The notes beneath the pieces are model-generated. The model saw nothing but the letters and a program-made list of their open reading frames with translations. It had not been told where the DNA came from and made no database searches. DNA of 64,000 nt, from positions 62,001-126,000 of the forward strand of contig OX030960.1 in assembly GCA_943735955.1 (NCBI GenBank). The letters are read 5' to 3'. The stretch is from Piscicola geometra (lineage: Eukaryota; Annelida; Clitellata; Hirudinida; Piscicolidae). The position numbers and the translations under genes are program-made. Below are positions 52,801-61,199 of the stretch, piece after piece. Every line of letters begins with the position of its first letter. Position 1 is the stretch's first letter.

Positions 52801-55800
52801 CGTCGTCTTCATCATCGTCGTCTTCATCATCGTCGTCTTCATCATCGTCATCTTCATCATCGTCGTCTTCATCATCGTCGTCTTCATCATCGTCGTCTTC
52901 ATCATCTTCATCATCGTCGTCTTCATCATCGTCGTCTTCATCATCGTCGTCTTCATCATCGTCATTTTCATCATCGTCGTCTTCATCATCGTCGTCTTCA
53001 TCATCGTCGTCTTCATCATCGTCGTCTTCATCATCGTCGTCTTCATCATCGTCGTCTTCATCATCGTCGTCTTTATCATCGTCGTCTTCATCATCGTCGT
53101 CTTCATCATCGTCGTCTTCATCATCGTCGTCTTCATCATCGTCGTCTTCATCATCGTCGTCTTCATCATCGTCGTCTTCATCATCGTCATCTTCATCATC
53201 GTCGTCTTCATCATCGTTGTCTTCATCATCGTCGTCTTCATCATCGTCGTCTTCATCATCGTCGTCTTCATCATCGTCGTCTTCATCATCGTCATCTTCA
53301 TCATCGTCGTCTTCATCATCGTCGTCTTCATCATCTTCATCATCGTCGTCTTCATCATCGTCGTCTTCATCATCGTCGTCTTCATCATCGTCGTCTTCAT
53401 CATCGTCGTCTTCATCATCGTCGTCTTCATCATCGTCGTCTTCATCATCGTCGTCTTCATCATCGTCGTCTTCATCATCGTCGTCTTCATCATCGTCGTC
53501 TTCATCATCGTCGTCTTCATCATCGTCATCTTCATCATCGTCGTCTTCATCATCGTCGTCTTCATCATCTTCATCATCGTCGTCTTCATCATCGTCGTCT
53601 TCATCATCGTCGTCTTCATCATCGTCGTCTTCATCATCGTCGTCTTCATCATCGTCATTTTCATCATCGTCGTCTTCATCATCGTCTTCTTCATCATCGT
53701 CATCTTCATCATCGTCGTCTTCATCATCGTCGTCTTCATCATCTTCATCATCGTCGTCTTCATCATCGTCGTCTTCATCATCGTCGTCTTCATCATCGTC
53801 ATTTTCATCATCGTCGTCTTCATCATCGTCGTCTTCATCATCGTCGTCTTCATCATTGTCGTCTTCATCATCGTCGTCTTCATCATCGTCGTCTTCATCA
53901 TCGTCGTCTTCATCATCGTCGTCTTCATCATCGTCGTCTTCATCATCGTCGTCTTCATCATCGTCGTCTTCATCATCGTCGTCTTCATCATCGTCGTCTT
54001 CATCATCGTCGTCTTCATCATCGTCATCTTCATCATCGTCGTCTTCATCATCGTCGTCTTCATCATCGTCGTCTTCATCATCGTCGTCTTCATCATCGTC
54101 GTCTTCATCATCGTCGTCTTCATCATCGTCATCTTCATCATCGTCGTCTTCATCATCGTCGTCTTCATCATCTTCATCATCGTCGTCTTCATCATCGTCG
54201 TCTTCATCATCGTCGTCTTCATCATCGTCGTCTTCATCATCGTCGTCTTCATCATCGTCGTCTTCATCATCGTCGTCTTCATCATCGTCGTCTTCATCAT
54301 CGTCGTCTTCATCATCGTCGTCTTCATCATCGTCGTCTTCATCATCGTCGTCTTCATCATCGTCGTCTTCATCATCTTCATCGTTGTCTTCATCATCGTC
54401 GTCTTCATCATCGTCGTCTTCATCATCGTCGTCTTCATCATCGTCGTCTTCATCATCGTCGTCTTCATCATCGTCGTCTTCATCATCGTCGTCTTCATCA
54501 TCGTCGTCTTCATCATCGTCGTCTTCATCATCGTCGTCTTCATCATCGTCGTCTTCATCATCGTCGTCTTCATCATCGTCGTCTTCATCATCGTCGTCTT
54601 CATCATCGTCGTCTTCATCATCGTCGTCTTCATCATCGTCGTCTTCATCATCGTCATCTTCATCATCGTCGTCTTCATCATCGTCGTCTTCATCATCGTC
54701 GTCTTCATCATCGTCGTCTTCATCATCGTCGTCTTCATCATCGTCATCTTCATCATCTTCGTCTTCATCATCGTCGTCTTCATCATCGTCATCTTCATCA
54801 TCGTCGTCTTCATCATCGTCGTCTTCATCATCTTCATCATCGTCGTCTTCATCATCGTCGTCTTCATCATCGTCGTCTTCATCATCGTCGTCTTCATCAT
54901 CGTCGTCTTCATCATCGTCGTCTTCATCATCGTCGTCTTCATCATCGTCGTCTTCATCATCGTCGTCTTCATCATCGTCGTCTTCATCATCGTCGTCTTC
55001 ATCATCGTCGTCTTCATCATCGTCGTCTTCATCATCGTCATCTTCATCATCGTCGTCTTCATCATCGTCGTCTTCATCATCGTCGTCTTCATCATCGTCG
55101 TCTTCATCATCGTCGTCTTCATCATCGTCATCTTCATCATCTTCGTCTTCATCATCGTCGTCTTCATCATCGTCATCTTCATCATCGTCGTCTTCATCAT
55201 CGTCGTCTTCATCATCTTCATCATCGTCGTCTTCATCATCGTCGTCTTCATCATCGTCGTCTTCATCATCGTCGTCTTCATCATCGTCGTCTTCATCATC
55301 GTCGTCTTCATCATCGTCGTCTTCATCATCGTCGTCTTCATCATCGTCGTCTTCATCATCGTCGTCTTCATCATCGTCGTCTTCATCATTGTCGTCTTCA
55401 TCATCGTCGTCTTCATCATCGTCGTCTTCATCATCGTCGTCTTCATCATCGTCGTCTTCATCATCGTCGTCTTCATCATCGTCGTCTTCATCATCGTCGT
55501 CTTCATCATCGTCGTCTTCATCATCGTCGTCTTCATCATCGTCGTCTTCATCATCGTCGTCTTCATCATCGTCGTCTTCATCATCGTCGTCTTCATCATC
55601 GTCGTCTTCATCATCGTCGTCTTCATCATCGTCGTCTTCATCATCGTCGTCTTCATCATCGTCGTCTTTATCATCGTCGTCTTCATCATCGTCGTCTTCA
55701 CCATCGTCGTCTTCATCATCGTCGTCTTCATCATCGTCGTCTTCATCATCGTCATTTTCATCATCGTCGTCTTCATCATCGTCATCTTCATCATCGTCGT

Positions 55801-56890
55801 CTTCATCATCGTCGTCTTCATCATCGTCGTCTTCATCATCGTCGTCTTCATCATCGTCATCTTCATCATCGTCGTCTTCATCATCTTCATCATCGTCGTC
55901 TTCATCATCGTCGTCTTCATCATCGTCGTCTTCATCATCGTCATTTTCATCATCGTCGTCTTCATCATCGTCGTCTTCATCATCGTCGTCTTCATCATCG
56001 TCGTCTTCATCATCGTCGTCTTCATCATCGTCGTCTTCATCATCGTCGTCTTCATCATCGTCGTCTTCATCATCGTCGTCTTCATCATCGTCGTCTTCAT
56101 CATCGTCGTCTTCATCATCGTCGTCTTCATCATCGTCGTCTTCATCATCGTCGTCTTCATCATCGTCGTCTTCATCATCGTCGTCTTCATCATCGTCGTC
56201 TTCATCATCGTCGTCTTCATCATCGTCATCTTCATCATCGTCGTCTTCATCATCGTCGTCTTCATCATCTTCATCATCGTCGTCTTCATCATCGTCGTCT
56301 TCATCATCGTCGTCTTCATCATCGTCGTCTTCATCATCGTCGTCTTCATCATCGTCGTCTTCATCATCGTCGTCTTCATCATCGTCGTCTTCATCATCGT
56401 CGTCTTCATCATCGTCGTCTTCATCATCGTCGTCTTCATCATCGTCGTCTTCATCATCGTCGTCTTCATCATCGTCGTCTTCATCATCCTCGTCTTCATC
56501 ATCGTCGTCTTCATCATCGTCGTCTTCATCATCGTCGTCTTCATCATCGTCGTCTTCATCATCGTCGTCTTCATCATCGTCGTCTTCATCATCCTCGTCT
56601 TCATCATCGTCGTCTTCATCATCGTCGTCTTCATCATCGTCGTCTTCATCATCGTCGTCTTCATCATCGTCGTCTTCATCATCGTCGTCTTCATCATCGT
56701 CGTCTTCATCATCGTCGTTTTCATCATCGTCGTCTTCATCATCGTCGTCTTCATCATCGTCGTCTTCATCATCGTCGTCTTCATCATCGTCGTCTTCATC
56801 ATCGTCGTCTTCATCATCGTCGTCTTCATCATCGTCGTCTTCATCATCGTCGTCTTCATCATCGTCGTCTTCATCATCGTCGTCTTCATC
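49894..56890. repeat. 7-kb minisatellite, 15-bp unit CGTCGTCTTCATCAT
   Basis: About 466 units are present. Variants include GTCATC (second CpG changed to CpA), GTTGTC (TpG), TTTTC and a recurrent 9-bp short unit CTTCATCAT. The short unit sits in a repeating context: one GTCATC unit, two consensus units, then the 9-bp unit. It occurs around twenty times (for example near 50,038, 50,512, 51,091, 52,066, 53,329, 54,168, 55,213 and 56,266), marking a higher-order repeat. All unit lengths are multiples of three and the unit has no stop codon on either strand, so several frames stay open for the full length. The last unit reads CGTCGTCTTCATCAG and forms the splice acceptor of the next exon. It is intronic by position and I do not call it coding. 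Confidence 0.97.
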
Positions 56891-56892
56891 AG
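56891..56892 (+). other. TRAPPC12: 3' splice acceptor AG of TRAPPC12 exon A
   Basis: The sequence TCGTCTTCATCAG precedes the TRAPPC12-like coding sequence. Compared with the repeat unit, only the final T of CATCAT is replaced by G, giving CAG. The polypyrimidine tract and any nearby branch point would therefore have to be supplied by repeat units. It is the first AG after 46,240. The boundary is placed here because protein homology starts at the next codon and the repeat stops here. Confidence 0.8.
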
Positions 56893-57031
56893 TTGTGGTT
56901 CTGTCGCTTCAGCCTGCTGCACCGCCTCTCGCTGCATTCACTGGCGCATAACGAGTGGCAGGCCTTCCGAAATCTCGACACTCCTGACCTCTACTACCAG
57001 TACAACCAGGCCAAGTATCCGGGAAGTAAGG
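56893..57031 (+). CDS. TRAPPC12: TRAPPC12 internal exon A (partial gene)
   Basis: This 139-nt exon encodes 46 codons plus one base. It reads LWFCRFSLLHRLSL at the start and PDLYYQYNQAKYPGSKG at the end. The pattern LWFCR, then NLD-PDLYY, then YPG matches the middle of TRAPPC12 as I recall the vertebrate protein. TRAPPC12 is a TPR-containing subunit specific to the metazoan TRAPPIII complex, which acts in ER-to-Golgi traffic and autophagy; a mitotic role has also been reported. The exon starts in phase 0 after the AG at 56,891-56,892 and ends before GTGAGT, a good donor. The split Gly codon is completed by the next exon. Upstream exons must lie before this window. The upstream array is open in the same frame (His/Arg/Leu), but the homologue has nothing similar there, so I exclude it. 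Identification rests on recalled similarity; no search was run. Confidence 0.85.
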
Positions 57032-57334
57032 GTGAGTCGTGGAAAGGAGGGAATGTTGAAAGGAAGGGGGTTGAGTGGGGAAGGGGTTGAATGAAGAGGT
57101 GGTTTGCTTGTTAAATGGGAAAGGGGTTATGGGATATGCCCACCACCACCCTCAATATCATCATCATTACCACTATTATCATCATCATCACCACCATCTT
57201 CTTCATCACCACCACCATCATCCCCATCATCATCATCCCCATCACCACCACCATCATCCCCATCATCTCCATCAACACCACCATCATCATCATCATCACC
57301 ACCATCATCATCATCATCATGCCCTCCCTGCCAG
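57032..57334 (+). other. TRAPPC12: TRAPPC12 intron between exons A and B (303 bp)
   Basis: The intron starts GTGAGT and ends CCCTCCCTGCCAG. Its first 100 bp are G-rich (GGAAAGGAGG, GGAAGGGGG, GGGGAAGGGG). The rest is a C/A/T triplet repeat with no AG until the acceptor. Removing it joins the phase-1 end of exon A to exon B and restores a Gly-Ser-Met-Val-Pro-Phe reading, as expected for TRAPPC12. Confidence 0.85.
57139..57320. repeat. (CAT/CAC)n trinucleotide tract
   Basis: An imperfect run of CAT, CAC and CCC triplets fills the 3' part of the short intron, ending in (CAT)n next to the acceptor. It produces chance open frames rich in His, Ile or Ser that are not genes. Confidence 0.95.
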
Positions 57335-57447
57335 GATCGATGGTGCCTTTCAAGATGCGAGTCTTGCAGGCTCAGCATCTGAGGTACGTGAAGAAGCCCC
57401 AAGACGCCCTCCAACATCTCTGCGCCATCCTCGCCGTCGTCAGGAAG
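57335..57447 (+). CDS. TRAPPC12: TRAPPC12 internal exon B (partial gene)
   Basis: This 113-nt exon completes the split Gly codon and adds 37 codons. It starts [13 protein letters not shown] and ends [11 protein letters not shown]. It corresponds to the TRAPPC12 segment with the SMVPF motif and a following helical pair that leads into the TPR-rich C-terminal half. It ends in phase 0 at AAG before GTCTCT (57,448). That donor matches consensus only at the GT and +6 positions, but no other GT occurs between here and the in-frame TGA at 57,514. A better-looking donor, GAG|GTACGT, lies inside the exon at 57,384; using it would remove most of the conserved helical segment. The 3' border is therefore less certain than the 5' border. 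The following exons lie beyond the window. Confidence 0.8.
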
Positions 57448-57453
57448 GTCTCT

Positions 57454-57626
57454 CCATCCATCCATCCATCCATCCATCCATCCATCCTTTTATCCATCCA
57501 TCCATCCATTCATTGATCCCTCCATCTATCCATCCAACCATCCATCCCTCCTTCCATCCATCCCTTCATCCATCCATCCTTCCATCCATCTATCTATCCA
57601 TCTATCTATCCATCTATCTATCCATC
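57454..57626. repeat. (ATCC)n / (ATCT)n microsatellite
   Basis: Degenerate CCAT tetranucleotides begin six bases after the exon B donor GT. From 57,586 to 57,621 they form three exact copies of a 12-bp unit CCATCTATCTAT. The tract directly abuts the (GGTA)n array and probably is the site into which the retrotransposon inserted. Confidence 0.95.
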
Positions 57627-58823
57627 AGGTAGGTAGGTAGGTAGGTAGGTAGGTAGGTAGGTAGGTAGGTAGGTAGGTAGGTAGGTAGGTAGGTAGGTAG
57701 GTAGGTAGGTAGGTAGGTAGGTAGGTAGGTAGGTAGGTAGGTAGGTAGGTAGGTAGGTAGGTAGGTAGGTAGGTAGGTAGGTAGGTAGGTAGGTAGGTAG
57801 GTAGGTAGGTAGGTAGGTAGGTAGGTAGGTAGGTAGGTAGGTAGGTAGGTAGGTAGGTAGGTAGGTAGGTAGGTAGGTAGGTAGGTAGGTAGGTAGGTAG
57901 GTAGGTAGGTAGGTAGGTAGGTAGGTAGGTAGGTAGGTAGGTAGGTAGGTAGGTAGGTAGGTAGGTAGGTAGGTAGGTAGGTAGGTAGGTAGGTAGGTAG
58001 GTAGGTAGGTAGGTAGGTAGGTAGGTAGGTAGGTAGGTAGGTAGGTAGGTAGGTAGGTAGGTAGGTAGGTAGGTAGGTAGGTAGGTAGGTAGGTAGGTAG
58101 GTAGGTAGGTAGGTAGGTAGGTAGGTAGGTAGGTAGGTAGGTAGGTAGGTAGGTAGGTAGGTAGGTAGGTAGGTAGGTAGGTAGGTAGGTAGGTAGGTAG
58201 GTAGGTAGGTAGGTAGGTAGGTAGGTAGGTAGGTAGGTAGGTAGGTAGGTAGGTAGGTAGGTAGGTAGGTAGGTAGGTAGGTAGGTAGGTAGGTAGGTAG
58301 GTAGGTAGGTAGGTAGGTAGGTAGGTAGGTAGGTAGGTAGGTAGGTAGGTAGGTAGGTAGGTAGGTAGGTAGGTAGGTAGGTAGGTAGGTAGGTAGGTAG
58401 GTAGGTAGGTAGGTAGGTAGGTAGGTAGGTAGGTAGGTAGGTAGGTAGGTAGGTAGGTAGGTAGGTAGGTAGGTAGGTAGGTAGGTAGGTAGGTAGGTAG
58501 GTAGGTAGGTAGGTAGGTAGGTAGGTAGGTAGGTAGGTAGGTAGGTAGGTAGGTAGGTAGGTAGGTAGGTAGGTAGGTAGGTAGGTAGGTAGGTAGGTAG
58601 GTAGGTAGGTAGGTAGGTAGGTAGGTAGGTAGGTAGGTAGGTAGGTAGGTAGGTAGGTAGGTAGGTAGGTAGGTAGGTAGGTAGGTAGGTAGGTAGGTAG
58701 GTAGGTAGGTAGGTAGGTAGGTAGGTAGGTAGGTAGGTAGGTAGGTAGGTAGGTAGGTAGGTAGGTAGGTAGGTAGGTAGGTAGGTAGGTAGGTAGGTAG
58801 GTAGGTAGGTAGGTAGGTAGGTA
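57627..58823. repeat. Perfect (GGTA)n array, about 299 copies; (TACC)n tail of an antisense LINE
   Basis: These are 1,197 bp of uninterrupted AGGT tetranucleotides with no substitution that I can see. On the - strand the array reads (TACC)n and directly follows the last codons of the LINE reverse-transcriptase ORF. That is the place of a retrotransposon 3' tail, which many LINE families end in short tandem repeats. On the TRAPPC12 sense strand every unit contains AG|GTAGGT, close to a 5' splice-site consensus. The Tyr-Leu-Pro-Thr open frame is an artefact of the 12-bp codon cycle. Confidence 0.97.
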
Positions 58824-61199
58824 TATGCCATTCAGTCTGTCGTTACTGAAGTGGAATTCTTGTGGTCTGTGGCTTGTGACTGCTTGGCAGATCCCTGTTC
58901 TCGATAGTTCCTGGTGTAGCGGGGTTAGCTGTGCCCTGAATCCTGTAGCTGCTTCTGCATCAGCCTCGTCGTTTCCGATCAGATAGCAGTGGCTTGGCAC
59001 CCAGATGAAGAGAACCTTTTTGTTCATGTTGGTACACTGTGCAGTTAGTTGTGAGATTCGATGGGAGGAGAGAGGGTTGGATGCCATTAGCGAAAGAAGT
59101 GGCTTGCAATCGCACACAATCTTTGCCATGCACCAGTCCTCTCTCTCACTCAACCATTTCAGAGCCTCCTCAACCGCAATTCTTTCAGTGTCCATTGGGT
59201 TACTCTTGTGACCTGTGGGCTTGTTCCAGTTAGCTACTTTCTGATCCCCTTGGTACACCACCACCGCAGCACCACCATGCTTTGCCACACCTTGCACCGA
59301 GCCGTCAGTGTAGATGGTAAAGTCAGCTTCGCCTTCCTGGGAGATGGCATCTTTAGCTGCTTCCAGTTGCAAGAGATCAGGGTCGTGCTTGCTAGATTTG
59401 GAGTAGCTGATGTATATCGCTTCGTACAATGGGTCTTCTGGGAGGAGTGCCTTTGCTTGGTGAAGGAATTTGGCCCTCCAGCTGTTTTGTTTCAGCTTCT
59501 TGGGGACATGTTTCTCTGCAAGTGACTTCCTCCAGTCTTCCTGCTTGTAGCTCACCCATTTAACAGCCCTTTTGAGAGAAGCCTGATCAAACCTCGTCTC
59601 CATGTTGGCTAGGTCTGCTTCAACGAGAACAGCTTCAGAGGGCGTTGTTGCTGTGAGACAGGTGAGGATTTTGGCAGCACGAAGTTGGGCCCTCTCGATC
59701 TTGGTGATGTGGGTTTTTGGAGTCCAAGGTGTCCATGCAGGGCTGGCGTATTCCATTATGCTCCTTTGCAGTGCACAATATACACTTCTTAGCCCAGTTC
59801 TCTTCCATCCCCACTCCGTTCCTCCGAGGTTGCGGATGATATTGTCCCGTTTCCTTACCTTGTCCACTATCATGTCTGTGTGATGGCCAAAGTGCAGGAG
59901 TCTGTCGTATTTGACTCCAAGAAAGGTCGGGTTCGGTTCGAACGGGAGTGGGATGTTGTTGATGGTGAGCGACGGTTGCCAATTGTGTTCGGAGACTGCT
60001 GTGGAAAAGAAGCTGCACGAGCACTTGTTGTAGTTTAGGGTGAGGCGGTTTACAGAACTCCAATCCTGAACTTTGTTGATTTCGATTTGGAGTTCTGCCT
60101 GGATCTTCAGCTTGTCGTTACCCGTGCGTGCAATTGCTAAATCGTCAGCAAAGGCACACACCGTCGAATCTTCCATAAACTTGCCGAAAAGGTCGTTTAT
60201 GTAGATGACGAAGAGTATGGGCGACAGTACTGCTCCTTGAGGTAGTCCAGCCCTGAATACTCTTGGGTTGCTGAGATCTCCGTTGTATTTTGCCCTGGCT
60301 CGACGGTTGACAAACCACCCTTTGATGTAGGCAGTGTAGCGAGGAGGGATGCCGATGTCGACCATTTTGTTGAGCAGCCGTTCTCTCCACACAGTGTCGA
60401 AGGCTCGGCTGTAGTCGTACTGGGTGAGTATGGTGCGTTGCGACGGTTTTGACTGGAACCCATCACTGACTGTTTGCGTGAGACGTAGGCATTGTTCCGT
60501 TGTGTTTCTGTCTGATCTGAACCCCGACTGGTTGTCGCTCAGTATCTGCTTCTTCTCCATCCACCACATCAACCTTGCTTTTATCATCTTTTCTAGAAGC
60601 TTCCCCACCACTGAGGTAAGGCTGATCGGGCGGTAGCTTGACACATCAGCAGGGTTTTTGCCACGTTTCAGGATCGGGATGATGATGGCATCCCGCCATT
60701 GCTGAGGGCACTCGCTGCGATTCCAGCAGATGTTGAATAGTGTCAGCAGGTGTTGTTGTGCACTGCTGGGTAGGTGTTTCAACATGTCGCTGCTGATGTT
60801 GTCAGGTCCGGGGGCTTTGCCTGCGGGGATGGAGCGGATACCTTGCTGGAGCTCTGACAACGTGAATGCCTTCTCGATCTCTTGCTCGGGGATCGAGCGG
60901 GTGTGGCTGAGGTTTCGATTGATGGCGACCTTAGTTTTCCGATGCTCTTTATCACTCTTGACTTGGCTGATGCTTGCGTATTCCTGAATGAATGCGTTCG
61001 TACGCGCTTTGCTTGTGATGCAAATGCGGCCTTTGTAAGTGATGGACTTGTCTACGGATGTACTAAGGTCTCCTCTCAAGTTCTTGATCAGCCGCCACGC
61101 CTGTTCTGGGTTCCTAGATTTTTCACTCTTGTCAAGCTTAGATCTCCAGATGCGGTCTTTTGCTTCAAGTTGTTGCAGTCGCTGCGGTCGCCCTTTTTC
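58824..61199 (-). CDS. I-like LINE ORF2, 5'-truncated: reverse transcriptase and RNase H
   Basis: One uninterrupted frame is open from 61,199; recognisable family sequence begins near 61,175 with QQLEAKDRIWRSKLDKSEKS. Counting from the first Met (61,079): linker to about residue 75; reverse transcriptase with KAPGPDNI (88-95), SYRPISLTSVVGK (148-160), motif A YDYSRAFDTV with Asp222, GLPQGAVLSP (278-287) and FADD (310-313). RNase H spans about 585-710 with candidate catalytic residues Asp592 (IYTDGS), Glu632, Asp657 and Asp704 (GNDEAD), and His697. RNase H after a LINE reverse transcriptase points to the I group and its relatives. The endonuclease and ORF1 of this family are missing. No stop codon precedes the (TACC)n tail: the frame passes from LNGIY into the repeat and stops only in the flanking microsatellite. 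All catalytic motifs are intact, so the copy is young or recently transposed. Confidence 0.88.
61160..61180 (-). other. Junction between the two LINE halves
   Basis: On the - strand GACTGCAACAACTTGAAGC can be read as the end of the RTE-like motif (D-C-N-N) or, in another frame, as L-Q-Q-L-E-A of the I-like linker. A short stretch of compatible sequence at the switch point is what template switching or microhomology joining would leave. The two halves are in different frames, so no single fusion protein is encoded. Confidence 0.7.

Noticed and set aside
49681..56937. - strand frame of about 2,400 codons (Met-Met-Lys-Thr-Thr repeat), ending within the N gap
   Set aside because: It is the reverse complement of the 15-bp unit, includes the gap and has no unique domain.
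50397..56951. + strand poly-serine frame running into exon A
   Set aside because: It enters exon A in the wrong phase relative to the TRAPPC12 reading and is explained by the TCA/TCG/TCT phase of the repeat.
57075..57632. + strand frames with poly-His and Ser-Ile-His-Pro repeats around exon B
   Set aside because: They read the intronic CAT/CAC and ATCC microsatellites; only the phase that matches TRAPPC12 between 57,335 and 57,447 is supported.
57614..58831. - strand Tyr-Leu-Pro-Thr frame of about 400 codons
   Set aside because: It is a translation of the perfect (TACC)n tail.
59602..60987. Short + strand and alternate-phase frames across the LINE
   Set aside because: They are shadows of the intact - strand reverse-transcriptase and RNase H frame.
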